Position numbers and translations under genes: made by a program. The notes under the pieces were generated by a model. That model was not told the origin of the DNA and searched no databases. It saw nothing but the letters and a program-made list of their open reading frames with translations. Shown in pieces: positions 34,616-44,530 of a stretch of DNA of 64,000 nucleotides (its first letter is position 1; each line of letters starts with the position of its first letter). The DNA is from Deinococcus hopiensis KR-140 (lineage in GTDB: Bacteria > Deinococcota > Deinococci > Deinococcales > Deinococcaceae). Location: NCBI RefSeq assembly GCF_900176165.1, contig NZ_FWWU01000005.1, forward strand, positions 62,001 through 126,000. The letters run 5' to 3'.

Positions 34616-34998
34616 ATGGATCTGCGCCCTCTCACTTCAGCTCGCTTCCCTGCCGCCGAGGCGTTCGTCATGACCTTCAACGCGTCTCCCTGGAATGAGG
34701 CGTGGTCACGCGAGTCTGCCCTGGCGCGTTTGCAGGACCTGTTGTCTCTCTTGCGTTTGCTGCCTGGGAGGGGGAGGCGTCCTGGGGCAGGACAGCGTCA
34801 AGGATCACGGCTTGACCCACGAAGTCAAAGAACTGTTCGTCCGGATACGCAAAGACGTGGGGTAGGAAAAGCACTCATGACCGTGGATCTCCAGAAACTC
34901 GGAGAAAATGGCATCAACAATGTGCACCTTCTGACGGCACGCGACTCGGACGCTGAGGCGTTCTATGCACACCTGGGGTTTCGGGGAGCGCCGGCAGC
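34616..34998 (+). pseudogene. broken GNAT acetyltransferase
   Basis: The start (MDLRPLTSARFPAAEAFVMT, then FNASPWNEAWSRE) and the end (RRGVGKALMTVDLQKLGENG, then DAEAFYAHLGF) are typical of a GNAT enzyme, including the acetyl-CoA loop RRGVGKA. Between them the natural residues move between frames (HEVKELFVR is in another frame, next to a 2-4 base loss), so no intact product can be made. Confidence 0.7.
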
Positions 34999-35062
34999 TT
35001 GTGCTGGTGCGCCCCTAAGGAAAACCATGCAGCGCACACCCGCGCTATCGAGATCTGCCTAA

Positions 35063-35249
35063 TCCATCCCCGCACCTCCCCACATACCCGCAGCCATCGG
35101 CAACCACTTGGCCGGTCACCACCTCCTGAGCACATGCCACCCGCGCTTCCAGGACACCCCAGCCTCCGAAAGCGTGGTACTGCGCGGGATCCGGCACGAC
35201 GAGGGTGAGGACTGGTCAACGGTTGAGGAGAATGACTCCAGCCGCCAGT
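35063..35249. other. short region without gene
   Basis: Between the broken GNAT gene and the peptidase. One plus frame ends with LRGIRHDEGEDWSTVEEN, which looks protein-like but lacks an upstream part; possibly a gene scrap. Confidence 0.25.
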
Positions 35250-35915
35250 TCAGGGCGTAAACAGCCTCCAATGTCCCTCCGAAATCACTTCGACGGCGCC
35301 ATCCTGAACCTTGATGGCCGTCTCGTCGTCAATCCCGTAGGTTCTCACGGGGACCTCGGTGGCCATTCTCTCCACCTTGGCCGTGGAGCTCTCCGGGTGA
35401 TCCTCGTGATCGAGGTGCGGAAGCAGCGCAAAATCCACCAACCCCATGCCCTCATTGATGACAAAGGGTGCCTCTGGGTCGTCGTACGTCTCTCCGAACA
35501 CGGGGGCTGTCACCATGCTGCCCGCACTGATGCCCACATAGACCGTCTCCTGCAGTGACGACATGAGGTCTGCCAGCCCAGACTCCCGCATCCAGCGGCT
35601 CAGATACACGACATCACCGCCGTACACCAGCAGGGCGTCCGCCTCCTGAACAGCAGCGGTCCAAATCTCTTTTTTGATGCTGGGAAGGGCTGTGAGTTCC
35701 AGCACGCCCAACGACTTCCAACCCAGTTCGCACATGGGGTTGTTGGTCGATCCGCTGAGGAACCTGTAGGCCATGGAAGGGCCAACAGAGAAGGGATAGA
35801 TCGCCGTGGGAATGCACAGGGCACTGGCCTCGGCAATTGGCTTGCCCAGAAGGTCAACAAGCGCGGCGTGGATACTGGGGTTCTTGATACCGGCGGAAGT
35901 GAGCAGAAGTTTCAT
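35250..35915 (-). CDS. peptidase S51 / type-1 glutamine-amidotransferase-like protein
   Basis: 221 residues from ATG 35915 (MKLLLTSAGI). The nucleophile elbow GISAGSMV places the catalytic Ser at 130; LLVYGGDVVYLSRWM and YGIDDETAI are typical of the peptidase E-like group. Enzymes of this family cleave after Asp or process small peptides in the cytoplasm. The annotated frame extends upstream but those residues are hydrophobic and lack a ribosome site. Confidence 0.75.
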   Translation of the reverse strand: MKLLLTSAGIKNPSIHAALVDLLGKPIAEASALCIPTAIYPFSVGPSMAYRFLSGSTNNPMCELGWKSLGVLELTALPSIKKEIWTAAVQEADALLVYGGDVVYLSRWMRESGLADLMSSLQETVYVGISAGSMVTAPVFGETYDDPEAPFVINEGMGLVDFALLPHLDHEDHPESSTAKVERMATEVPVRTYGIDDETAIKVQDGAVEVISEGHWRLFTP

Positions 35916-36035
35916 GGTTCCTCCCCGTAGAATGCGGTCCCAACAGAACCATATAGCCTGACTTAGCGAAAAGCTCATCTCTGTTCTTCCCTCCGGTGAA
36001 GCCAGACCTGGGCCATCGCCTGGCTCAACCGGGAT

Positions 36036-36269
36036 GTGCGCTGCTCCGCGCAGGCCTTCCGCTGGTCACTGGCAATCAACCGACGGAGAAGGGCGCAAAA
36101 TTCCTCCGCGGTCCAGGGCATGGAGAAAAGCGAGGTCATCCAATGGAGGCAGTCTCAGGCCAGGGGCGTCAAAGGGCTGCCCATGGTCTCGTTCACCGAC
36201 GCTCCGTTCGCCAGATATGGAGAGCACTGTGGCTGTGGGAAAAGATCCAACGCGGAACTCTTGACGTAG
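36036..36269 (+). pseudogene. possible fragment of an AbiGi-like protein
   Basis: A 77-codon frame contains KGLPMVSFTDAPFARYGEHC. The MVSFTDxP pattern is reminiscent of the AbiGi abortive-infection family (MVCFxDIP), but the frame is short, overlaps other open frames and ends just after. I list it only as a possible fragment. Confidence 0.2.
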
Positions 36270-36358
36270 GCACAGTTCTTGCCATGTTTTTCCCACCAGG
36301 CCGGGTTCATTTGTCTTTCTTAATCTTCTTCCCCTCCCCAGTGACTCTGGTGTGGCTG

Positions 36359-36436
36359 ATGCGGAAGATCGTGCACGTGGATGCGGACGCGTTTTTCGCG
36401 GGCGTGGAACTCCGCGACAACCCGGGCAAACAGAAC
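36359..36436 (+). pseudogene. N-terminal fragment of DNA polymerase IV (DinB)
   Basis: ATG 36359 starts MRKIVHVDADAFFAGVELRD, the unmistakable DinB N-terminus with the catalytic Asp and the DAFFA steric-gate region. Similarity ends at about 36435. The next expected part of DinB (RGKPVA...) occurs 8.3 kb away at 44745. Confidence 0.75.
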
Positions 36437-36790
36437 TCTCGGCGTGAAATTGCCTGCTACACGAGATGAGCGCGGCGGTCAAGATGCACTGAGGAGCTGG
36501 GATTGGCGTGCCGGATGGAACGGTATAGATCATTTGTCAAAAAGAATACTTCCTTTGACCGAGCAGGGTGAAATTTAATAAGCGCTGAAAAGAATAAGAG
36601 ATACTATGGATGCCCTTGCGCTCACGACATAATTCAGACAAATGCTCTAAATCAGGGAGGGCATTTTTCTTTCCCCCATCCCGTCCCCTTTGCCCTCTCA
36701 CCGCACCTCCCGTCACCACCTGCCTTCTTCTGGCCTGGGCCACCCCCGTCATCCAAGCCTTGCGGCCGACTTCATGACAAAATCGCGGAC
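36437..36790. other. intergenic, AT-rich in part
   Basis: Contains an AT-rich segment around 36540-36680 and a loose inverted match (ATGCCCT / AGGGCAT followed by TTTT at 36670) that might act as a terminator. No gene is supported. Confidence 0.3.
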
Positions 36791-37447
36791 GTGACGCTGG
36801 CCCAAGCGGTAGAAGAGCTGTACCAGGCTTTCGCGGACTTGCCCAGGCCCCAGCACATCGTCCACGAGCCGTACGAGCTCCATCCCCATGAAATCCAGCA
36901 ACTGCTGGGCTGTCCGCTGCGCGAGCTGCCGCCGGAGCTGATGCGCTCGTACCTGTTTGACGCGCTATTCACGGTCGGAACCTGGGACGACTTCCGGTAC
37001 TTCCTGCCACGCCTTCTGGAATTGGTGCCCGCCGAGGAGATCGAGGAGGAGAAAGTAGCCTATCGCCTGAAATACGCCCAGGAGCAGGGGTTTTTGCTGA
37101 GTGGCGGGCAGCAGGCCGCTCTACACGCCTACGCGCTGGCCTATTGGGACGAAGTGATCCCGCGCTGGCCCTGGTACGCCAGCATGCTGCTTGATGGGTG
37201 CACGCTGGAAGCGTTCGGCGTGCAGCGTGCCGAGTTGCTGGACCGCTGGTGGGTTCACCCGAAAGGGGCGCTGGCCCTGGCCCAGGACCTGCACCTGAAT
37301 GGCCAACTTCCTCCAGAATGGTCAACTGCCCAGGTCACGGCCTGGGTCCAGGCCGCCTTCCTGGCCGCACCGAACGACGAAGAAGCCCAGCTGCTCAGCG
37401 GAGTCCTCCTCATGCTGAAGCATTCCCCGCGCCAACCAGACGACTGA
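36791..37447 (+). CDS. uncharacterised 218-residue protein, paralogue of 52545-53201
   Basis: From GTG 36791. The product is helical and acidic: AVEELYQAFADLPRPQHIVH, YLFDALFTVGTWDDFRYFLP, PPEWSTAQVTAWVQAAF. The gene at 52545-53201 encodes a protein of the same length with matching blocks (SYLFDAVYNVGVWDDFRFFL, GVQRDELL, VPPEWDRTELVGWLEEAF). The family is unknown to me; no signal or membrane segment. This copy is GC-rich like its surroundings. Confidence 0.65.
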   Translation: MTLAQAVEELYQAFADLPRPQHIVHEPYELHPHEIQQLLGCPLRELPPELMRSYLFDALFTVGTWDDFRYFLPRLLELVPAEEIEEEKVAYRLKYAQEQGFLLSGGQQAALHAYALAYWDEVIPRWPWYASMLLDGCTLEAFGVQRAELLDRWWVHPKGALALAQDLHLNGQLPPEWSTAQVTAWVQAAFLAAPNDEEAQLLSGVLLMLKHSPRQPDD

Positions 37448-38344
37448 AGGCCACTTCGTGACCAGAGCGGACCGACTGGTGCGTAGGGACGTAATTTCCA
37501 ATCAGGGTGTTCTTTGACGATCCCTGGCGTGCACGGCCCGGCACTGGTCACCCACGGGGCTTCCTGACAGAGCCCTGCGCACAAACGCACCCAGATCCAC
37601 ATCGAAAGGGCATGATCTCTCACCCAGCATCTCGGGCGTTGCAGGTGATCAGGCCCTTCGCCGTCAAATGCTCGGGCGTTTCAGGAGCGCTCGTGCATGG
37701 ATCACGCCGGATATGGGAGAAGAAATGGGTCCCCAGCTTGCCAGGGCCCCCTGATCACACAGCACACGCAAGCTGCACGACGTTGCAGCCGTCACACTCG
37801 GCACCAACGATGGGCTAAAGGGGAGACCGGCAACCCTCCTGAATGTGGTTTCCTCCTCCTGCATTCCCGGCGTTACCTGCCCGCCTTCTTGATTTTTGAC
37901 CCTACTGCGCTCGCTGCATACCTCTTCTGGTGAGTTGCACGGTGATTGAGCAGGAGCGCGAGGGAACAGGTGCAGCGCGAGGGTGGGAACTCCGGGGGTA
38001 GGGACGGGGGAGGGGTCTTCAGCGCATTTTGATCGTATATATTATCGGACCCAGACCATGAGGAGAACGTCCTCCCCGCACTCGAGTTCTGCCGCTCACC
38101 TTCCTGCCGGGAACCAGTTCGTCCAGGGCCGCTGCCCCTGACTGCCCGAATGGGGTCGTGTTCGCTTTGGCCTACTTGCTGGTAGAGATTTGTTATCGAG
38201 GAATAGGTCACGTCTCGTATGCACAGGGATGACGCGAAGCCGATTCATGAGACCATGACCTATCAAGGCCTACGGGCCGGACTGACTCCAGAAGCCAGAA
38301 GATGCTCCGTCCACGCGTTGCCACTTCCCGCACGAGTAGACTGG
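37448..38344. other. ~900-base region without supported gene
   Basis: Only short, compositionally poor frames occur. An AT-rich GTATATATTAT at about 38034-38044 could be part of a promoter, but I see no downstream gene within reach other than the HNH gene at 38475. May contain decayed genes that I cannot identify. Confidence 0.3.
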
Positions 38345-38576
38345 GCGACTTGGTTGTACGTGTTCAAATAGGTCATGGCTGGCCAGCATGACTCCGCGCT
38401 GAAGGGCCGACTCCCGCGGCTTCCTCCTCGTCTCGCGCGAGCGGCCGCTGTTTCACGCGGAGCAGAGGCCTACTGTGACTGAAGGTCAGGCCCTGCTGGC
38501 ACGCCTGCTGCGCCACGAGGCGAAGACCAACAGCTACAAATTCGCTCTGATTCGCGCCCTGAACGACCTGGCCCTG
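38345..38576 (+). repeat. copy B of the 232-bp duplication
   Basis: Upstream region and first 34 codons of the intact HNH gene. It matches 23178-23410 apart from scattered substitutions and short indels. This copy is the one attached to a full gene, so it is the likely parent. Confidence 0.8.
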
Positions 38577-39596
38577 GAGTATCCGCTGGAGGTGGTGGAG
38601 GACGTGGCGGTTCCCCTGCGCCGGGTGGCGGAGCGGTGGCTGGTCTTCTACTGGGGTTTTGTCGGCGACTCGCCCGTGTACCAGGGCGCCAGGGCACAGC
38701 GGGACGGCACGGTGCGGCAGGACGTCAGCTTCCGCGCCGAACTGACCGGGCTGCGTGAAGCGTGGGAAGCGCTGCCCTATACCCGCCCGGACGCAGCGGG
38801 CGGCGCGCTGCTGCTGGCGGCCTACCGTGCAGGAAGGGAGCAGCTTCCCCCTGACCTGCAGGTCCAGACGGCGCAAACCCTGACTGCCATCTCCCGTGCG
38901 GTGCGGCAACCGGTGCGGTATGCCGGCGGTGGAGATCAGCACCGAATCTTTGGTCCACCTGCGCCTGCAGCCACCCTCAGCGGCACGCTCCTGCCCGGAA
39001 CTCAACCGCACGGCACCGCTTTCCTGGTCCCCGCTTCCTTATGGCGGACCCTGCAGGACACGTCCCTGTGGGTCGAGGCGCTGTGCGTGCACGAATGGAG
39101 CCTGTTCGTCGAGCGGGCGTCGCGCGACTCCCCCGTCTCGCGGGGAGACGTCTTCGCACGTCTGAGCGCCTCGCCAGAGTCCCGCACGCCCCTCACGTGG
39201 GAACGCCATCAGGTCCGGCTCCTGATGCTGAAGGGACAGCCCTTTGCCTGCCCCTGGACGGGCAGGCGCCTCGTGCCGGAGGCTTTTGATCTCGACCACA
39301 TCATCCCGGTCTCGGTGCACCCTATTCAGGAGTTGTGGAACCTGGTACCCAGCGACCCTGCGCACAACATGCACGTCAAGCGCGCGCGCATTCCGGAGCA
39401 GGCGAGGTTCAGCGAAGCTGCGCCGAGACTGACCGAGATCTACGCTGCCTACGGGCGCTGGCCTGCCACTCGGCCGGTACTCGCCGTTGATGTCGCCCAC
39501 CGCTTTGGCCAGGCCCTGTCCCCCGCTGTACTGACCCAGGCGGTGACCCAGCTGAGCGAGGCCGTAGCGCAGTCGCGGAATGTGCCCCGGTACTGA
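38475..39596 (+). CDS. HNH endonuclease
   Basis: 373 residues from GTG 38475. The C-terminal third carries the HNH motif: CPWTGRRLVPEAFDLDHIIP (first Cys pair is incomplete; DHIIP holds the metal-binding residues), VHPIQELWNLVP and DPAHNMHVKRAR, where the later Asn and His belong to the fold. The N-terminal part is helical with a LLRHEAKTNSYKFALIRALN segment. Such proteins act in restriction or mobile-element homing. The 5' region is duplicated at 23178-23410. Confidence 0.75.
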   Translation: MTEGQALLARLLRHEAKTNSYKFALIRALNDLALEYPLEVVEDVAVPLRRVAERWLVFYWGFVGDSPVYQGARAQRDGTVRQDVSFRAELTGLREAWEALPYTRPDAAGGALLLAAYRAGREQLPPDLQVQTAQTLTAISRAVRQPVRYAGGGDQHRIFGPPAPAATLSGTLLPGTQPHGTAFLVPASLWRTLQDTSLWVEALCVHEWSLFVERASRDSPVSRGDVFARLSASPESRTPLTWERHQVRLLMLKGQPFACPWTGRRLVPEAFDLDHIIPVSVHPIQELWNLVPSDPAHNMHVKRARIPEQARFSEAAPRLTEIYAAYGRWPATRPVLAVDVAHRFGQALSPAVLTQAVTQLSEAVAQSRNVPRY

Positions 39597-39787
39597 GCCC
39601 CGGTACTGAGGCCGAGGCGCCTTGGTCCAAGCAGGTCTTCGCGTAAGGAAAATCGCCTCTTTGTTTAGTTCGCCCAACCCGGCGTGTAGCCGGTAGGAGC
39701 GGAGGTAAACACGGGTGCCCCACCTTCCAGCTGATAGCCATACGTAGAGTGGAAGCGTGAACAAGGTGGCGCACCGCAAAGGCGTAG

Positions 39788-40300
39788 TTGATGGCCGCTG
39801 ATGCGCACGGCAGAGCGGGAGCCGCCCAGCGTTCGCTCGTCTCCCTGATCGACGCGGCGCTGGTGGGGATTGTGGTCGCGTGCGTGCTGGGAAAGATGGG
39901 CTTTTACACGAGCAGCCGCACCCCGCCCTGGGCCTATTACGGTGAGTTCACGGTTCGCTGGAAGCAGACCTTCGTCGGGATCTTCACGCAATACCTCGTG
40001 ATGTGCCTGCTCCGCGTCCATCTCAACAAGGCCCGTTCCACGATTTCACCCATCAGCGTGACCGTCCACGGGGTTCTCACCGCTGTGGCTTCCGGGTTCT
40101 GGGCCGCGCTTCTCCCTGCGGTTGGAGACGTTGTGTCCGGGACCCGCCCGGTAGACCCGCTGGACTTTCTGGTCGGCCCGCTCTTCGGGTGTTTTATCAG
40201 CCTGGTGGCCTGCGCCACGTCACTGATGTTCGTCGTCACGGGCTTCCTCTATGGACGAACGCGTGCCGCTGAGGCGGTTGCCCTGATCCTCGGCCGATGA
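39788..40300 (+). CDS. four-helix membrane protein of unknown function
   Basis: 170 residues from ATG 39788 (or ATG 39791). Four hydrophobic stretches are visible: IDAALVGIVVACVLG, FVGIFTQYLVMCLL, VLTAVASGFWAALLPAV and FISLVACATSLMFVVTGFLY. A short basic segment lies near the C-terminus. No domain recognised. The start of the ArsR-type gene follows closely, so co-transcription is possible. Confidence 0.55.
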   Translation: MMAADAHGRAGAAQRSLVSLIDAALVGIVVACVLGKMGFYTSSRTPPWAYYGEFTVRWKQTFVGIFTQYLVMCLLRVHLNKARSTISPISVTVHGVLTAVASGFWAALLPAVGDVVSGTRPVDPLDFLVGPLFGCFISLVACATSLMFVVTGFLYGRTRAAEAVALILGR

Positions 40301-40388
40301 CGATGGCCAGTTCGCGTCGGCTGAGTTGGGCCAGACGGCCTTGGCGCACATCTTGCTTCTAAATCCGGATATACGTAATATTGGAAAT

Positions 40389-40904
40389 ATGGAAAAAGAA
40401 CTGGCCCACCGAGTTCACCTGCTCGAAGAGCGGATGGCGGCCCTGGAGCGGCAGGCCCGTCCCTCACCGGTGCCTTCTGGCGACACCTTGTGGGCACTTC
40501 AGCATCTTCAGGAGCAGGGCTTCGACGGCGTTCTTTTTACTGGTCAGGTCAACGTCCCTGAAGGCGGCACGGTTGCCTGGCAGTACGGCCTGCCAACCCA
40601 GACCTTTCTCGTCCAGGACTGGGACGCGGCCTCTCCCATCCTGGCGGCCCTGGGTTCGCCCCCCCGCCTGCGGCTCCTTCGGGCCATTCTGGGGGGGCAG
40701 ACCCGGAATGCCGACCTCGCTCAACTCGGAGAACTGGGCTCGACCGGACAGCTGTACCACCACCTGCGCGAACTGGTCTCCACAGGGTGGCTCAAGCCCG
40801 CTGGCAGGGGCATACACCGCGTTCCAGCCGAGCGCGTGGTCCCTCTCCTGGTGATCCTTGCGGCGACAGAAGCCCTTCACCCGCAACCGGAGGAAGGCGC
40901 GTGA
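40389..40904 (+). CDS. ArsR-type winged-helix regulator
   Basis: 171 residues from ATG 40389 (MEKELAHRVHLLEERMAALE). The N-terminal 30 residues are a coiled segment; residues about 75-150 are a winged HTH of the ArsR type (LAALGSPPRLRLLRAILGGQ, then STGQLYHHLRELVSTGWL). No metal-binding Cys pair is present, so it may respond to something other than metals. Its stop overlaps the GTG of the M23 gene, so it probably controls that gene. Confidence 0.7.
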   Translation: MEKELAHRVHLLEERMAALERQARPSPVPSGDTLWALQHLQEQGFDGVLFTGQVNVPEGGTVAWQYGLPTQTFLVQDWDAASPILAALGSPPRLRLLRAILGGQTRNADLAQLGELGSTGQLYHHLRELVSTGWLKPAGRGIHRVPAERVVPLLVILAATEALHPQPEEGA

Positions 40905-42169
40905 GTCAGGCTGCGCGGCTCCGAACCCTCCTGGAAGCCCCGAGCCCCGAAGACTTCGCGCCCAGCTTCCTGGAACAGGTGAAGTTCGAACAGGTTCAGC
41001 AGGGGCTCGCCGGGTTGCGCCGGCAGCACGGTGCCGTCCAGGACGTCCGCGAAAGTCACGATGAGGCCATCTGGACCGTCGAAGCCGAGCGGGGTCAGTA
41101 CCAGGTGTTGGCACGGCTCAACGGTCAACTGCAGGTCACCGCGCTGCGCATTCCCACTCCATCCATGACGCCCCTCCAGGCCAGGGTGGCCTTCGGTGCC
41201 CTGTGGCTGCTCCCCCTGATCCTGATCCAGAGTGTGGCCCGCGGCTGGGCCGCTCCAACCCAGCTCGACTGGTTGACCACCGTCATTCCAAGCGTGATCT
41301 TCGGCGGTGCGCTCCTCGCCACGACCGTCTGGGCGCAGTCCTCGACCCTCCTGCGCCCTGTGTTCTGGTTGTGCATGTCGGCCCTCCTCAGCTCGGCGGT
41401 GCGGCTCCCGGCCCTCTCTACCGGCACCATCAACCCCTGGGAAGGCCTGTTTGCCCTCGCCATGAGCCTGCTGTTCGGACGTCTCCTCCTCGGAGGCCTC
41501 AAAGGGCGGCGCATTCCCTCCTCCCTGGTGCCCCTGGGACCTGTGTTGGCGGGCGGAACCTTCATGGTGGGCCAGGGCGGAAGCACACCAACCGTGAATT
41601 ACCACGTGGACCACCCTGCCATGCGCTACGCCGTGGACTTCATCGGTGTGGGAGCGCTGGGAAGACACGCTCGGGGGCACCTTCCCGCCGACCCTTCCCG
41701 GTACGCCATCTTCGGAGCGCAGGTGCTCGCCCCACTGGACGGAGAAGTGCTGAGGACCCAGGAGGCGCGCCCGGACCTCCAGATTCCCCGCGCGGACGCC
41801 CTGCATCCTGCGGGCAACTTCATCGTGCTCCGCTCGACCGTTCCTGACGGGCGTACAGTTCACGTCCTGCTCGCCCACCTGCAGCAGGGGAGCGTGAGGG
41901 TGCGGCCGGGCGACAGGGTGCGGGCCGGGCAGGTGCTGGCGACGGTGGGCAACAGCGGCAACACCACCGAGCCACACCTGCATCTCGGCGTGAACATCGG
42001 AGCGACAGAAGAAGATCCCTTCAGCGGTGAGGGTGTTCCCTTCAGCGTCCAGGGCCGCTTTCCTGTACGTGGCATGACTTTCCGCCTGCCAGATGTTCGG
42101 GCCGCGGACCTTCTGGGGCCATCCCCCGGCGCACGGGCTTCCTTTACGGGCGGACGCTCGCCCTTCTAG
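40901..42169 (+). CDS. membrane-anchored M23 metallopeptidase
   Basis: 422 residues from GTG 40901 (overlap GTGA with the regulator). An N-terminal cytoplasmic region is followed by about six hydrophobic segments between residues 95 and 225. The C-terminal domain is M23/LytM-like: the LAHLQQGSVRVRPGDRV and GNSGNTTEPHLHLGV segments include the zinc-binding HLH. The first zinc ligand His of the family is expected near YHVDHPAMRYAVDF. It should cleave peptidoglycan cross-bridges or be a regulator of such. No signal peptidase site. Confidence 0.7.
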   Translation: MSQAARLRTLLEAPSPEDFAPSFLEQVKFEQVQQGLAGLRRQHGAVQDVRESHDEAIWTVEAERGQYQVLARLNGQLQVTALRIPTPSMTPLQARVAFGALWLLPLILIQSVARGWAAPTQLDWLTTVIPSVIFGGALLATTVWAQSSTLLRPVFWLCMSALLSSAVRLPALSTGTINPWEGLFALAMSLLFGRLLLGGLKGRRIPSSLVPLGPVLAGGTFMVGQGGSTPTVNYHVDHPAMRYAVDFIGVGALGRHARGHLPADPSRYAIFGAQVLAPLDGEVLRTQEARPDLQIPRADALHPAGNFIVLRSTVPDGRTVHVLLAHLQQGSVRVRPGDRVRAGQVLATVGNSGNTTEPHLHLGVNIGATEEDPFSGEGVPFSVQGRFPVRGMTFRLPDVRAADLLGPSPGARASFTGGRSPF

Positions 42170-42419
42170 AACGCGTGCCGCTGAGTCCGCTGCCTTGATC
42201 CCCCCCCTGCTCCCAGGTGTCAGGCTCAGGGTGAAGACCGCGCCCTCCTCCGGCGCTCCGAGCGGTCCCCCTCCGCGCGAGCGGCGCAACTTGGGGGCGT
42301 ATTTCAAGCGGAGCGGTCCACTACGGCGCTCTGCCGCCTGGCCTCAGGAAGACCCGCAGGTCCTCATTGACGTCCAGGCTCGCCTCCTGTGCCAGCCATT
42401 CCGGAAGGCAAGCTTGTTC

Positions 42420-43318
42420 TCACAGCAGCCTCACCAGATCCGCCCGGCACAGGGAGCAGGGCGGAGGCACATCACTGTCCGCCAGAAGTCCAAGCTGTTC
42501 GGCCGCCAGTTGCGCCCCGGCAAGGTCAACGAAGGTACTGACCAGCCGATGCAACTCTCTATACCGCTCCGCCGCTTCCAGCTCAGACATCACGGTCCGC
42601 AGAAGAACCTCGTCTCCCGGCTCAACGCGGCCGACCAGCAGGTCCGCCGCTTCACAGATGTGCCGGCGTTGCTTCAGAAACCTCAGGGCCAGCGTACCGA
42701 TGTCAGGGTGGTCCACCTGCAGGAGGGCCGGCAGGGCACGCACGGCGACTTCCTCACCAGGATGCGCTGACAGCGCAAGTCGCCGTGCCGGGTCCCAAGC
42801 CCAGCAGGATGCACAACCGCGCGGGATCCTCCTCACTCAACAGGTCGTCCGCCAGGCGGCGCGCCGCCTGGCCGCCACGAACAATGGCAGGCGTGGACCC
42901 GACTCCTGAGCCACAAGCGGGCGCACTGCGGCGTACTCGAGATTCCCCTGGGGCCGGTGACCTCGGGGCGCTTCTTCCTGCGCCCGCACCTGCTTCTGAA
43001 AGGTGGCAATGGCCGGGTCTTCGGCCGCCCAGACCGGAATGAGCTGGAGAATGTCCGGACCCAGTTGATCTTCTGCACTCCACAGAACAGAGCGCACCTC
43101 CACGTCCAAAGTTCCAGAGGCGAGGGGGCCAGACCCACTTCGCGCAGCACGGAGCGAACGCCCTGCTCCTGCCGGGAGCGTATCAGGGTGGACGTCAGCA
43201 CCTCCGCCCGCGTGTCGTCAGCTGGCCACCGATGAAGGTCTGGTCGCGCATCTCCCGAAGAAGAGGGTGGCTGGCCAGTCCATTCCTGCCCCTGGTGATC
43301 CACAACGTCACCCACCAC
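42420..43318 (-). pseudogene. HEAT-like protein broken by frameshifts
   Basis: Protein-like stretches occur in different minus frames: EVLTSTLIRSRQEQGVRSVL (near 43180), then EVRSVLWSAEDQLGPDILQL, LPLFVAARRRAAW, LSEEDPARLCILLGL, and finally ALSAHPGEEVAVRALPALLQ and so on to a stop at 42420. Joining them requires at least three single-base changes. The reconstructed product is a helical-repeat protein of about 290 residues similar in style to the HEAT part of 30468-31922. Confidence 0.6.
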
Positions 43319-43455
43319 GGCGCTGGGTGGTCGAGGTGGGCCACAGTTGGTTCAATGGTTTCCGCCGCATCCAGACGCGCTGGGAGAAACGTCAGGACCT
43401 GTCTCTGGGCTTTGTCGAGTCGACCGCTTGCCTCATCATCTGGCGCAACCTCGCC
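43309..43455 (+). mobile_element. IS5-family transposase 3' remnant
   Basis: The frame contains RRWVVEVGHSWFNGFRRIQT, then RWEKRQDLSLGFVESTACLI, the conserved C-terminal Y-(2)R-(3)E-(6)K-like region of IS5 transposases (RWVVERTHSWxNRFRRLxxR in intact ones). No start and no complete element ends are present. It differs from the 891-bp IS. Confidence 0.7.
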
Positions 43456-43728
43456 CCTGTTGCTCCTCTCAAAACGAGATGGGCTTTAAGGGGTGAAGCG
43501 GGGCCCATCATGGGCCAAACAGCGGAGGTGGTGGGGCCTTCGTTCATCCCCCCAGCAGCGCAGGAGGTAGGGTCCACTCAGGACAGGCTGGAGGGCATGG
43601 CAGCTGAGGCCTGCGCAATGGTGCCGCCGGCGGTGACGTAACCGCAGGGCGTCTGCTCAATCTGGAACCACTTCAAGGTGGCGGGGAAGGACGTGACACT
43701 GCCTCCTCTGGCTTCCTATACTCCCCTC

Positions 43729-44484
43729 GTGCGACTCCTGATGACCGGGTTGAATGGAACACTGGGACCAAAGGTCGCCCGCGTATTCGAGCAGCATGGT
43801 GCCACTTGCATCGGTTGGAACCGCCTGCAGACCCCACCCGATGATGAAGCGGCCGGACAGGCCTACCTCCACGGCCTTTCCCCAGACGCCATTGTTCACC
43901 TCGCCATGGGCAGCGAAGCTTGGGCAGCAAGGCTCGCTCGGTACGCTGCCACCTCTCGAATCCCGTTCGCATTTACGAGCAGCGTGATGGTGTTCGAAGA
44001 AAATCCTGACGGTCCCCATCAACTGGCGGACGCACCGACGCCCTCCGGCGAGTACGGCCAGTACAAGATGCGGTGTGAGCAGGCGATTTTGAGTGCAAAT
44101 CCCCAGGCAACGGTGGCGCGGATCGGCTGGCAGATCGACCCAGAGGCCACGGGGAACAACATGCTCGCGCAACTTGATGGATGGCAACGGGACAAAGGCG
44201 AGGTCAGTGCCAGTCGGCTGTGGCGACCCGCCTGCTCATTCATGGAAGACACCGCGGCAGCACTCTGGACCCTGATCCATTCGCCTCAGGCGGGCGTGGT
44301 GCATCTCGACAGCAATGCACGGCATGGATATACCTTCGACCAGGTGGCACTTGCGCTCGCAGCTCGATTTGAGCGGGACTGGAACGTCGTCCCCACAGAG
44401 GCATTTCGACGGGACCAGCGGTTGATCGGCAGCGAAGAGCTCATGCTGGACCTGGCCGTCCAGTTGCCAACCCTGAGCGCGTGA
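43729..44484 (+). CDS. NAD(P)-binding SDR-type epimerase/reductase (RmlD-like)
   Basis: 251 residues from GTG 43729. The N-terminal nucleotide-binding motif is MTGLNGTLGPKVA (TGxxGxxG) and the catalytic motif is YGQYK (YxxxK), preceded by FTSSVMVF. It is shorter than dTDP-4-dehydrorhamnose reductases but close in layout. It probably reduces or epimerises a sugar nucleotide or similar. No biosynthetic cluster is around it, so the substrate is unknown. The longer frame up to 43678 lacks a ribosome site. Confidence 0.65.
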   Translation: MRLLMTGLNGTLGPKVARVFEQHGATCIGWNRLQTPPDDEAAGQAYLHGLSPDAIVHLAMGSEAWAARLARYAATSRIPFAFTSSVMVFEENPDGPHQLADAPTPSGEYGQYKMRCEQAILSANPQATVARIGWQIDPEATGNNMLAQLDGWQRDKGEVSASRLWRPACSFMEDTAAALWTLIHSPQAGVVHLDSNARHGYTFDQVALALAARFERDWNVVPTEAFRRDQRLIGSEELMLDLAVQLPTLSA

Positions 44485-44530
44485 TTCCTCTGAGAAAACG
44501 CTGGACGCCCCCTCCATTTCACCTGCACGC

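Noticed and set aside
40877..42307. 476-codon minus-strand frame
   Set aside because: Exact antisense of the M23 peptidase gene, with Glu/Gly/Arg-rich shadow sequence.
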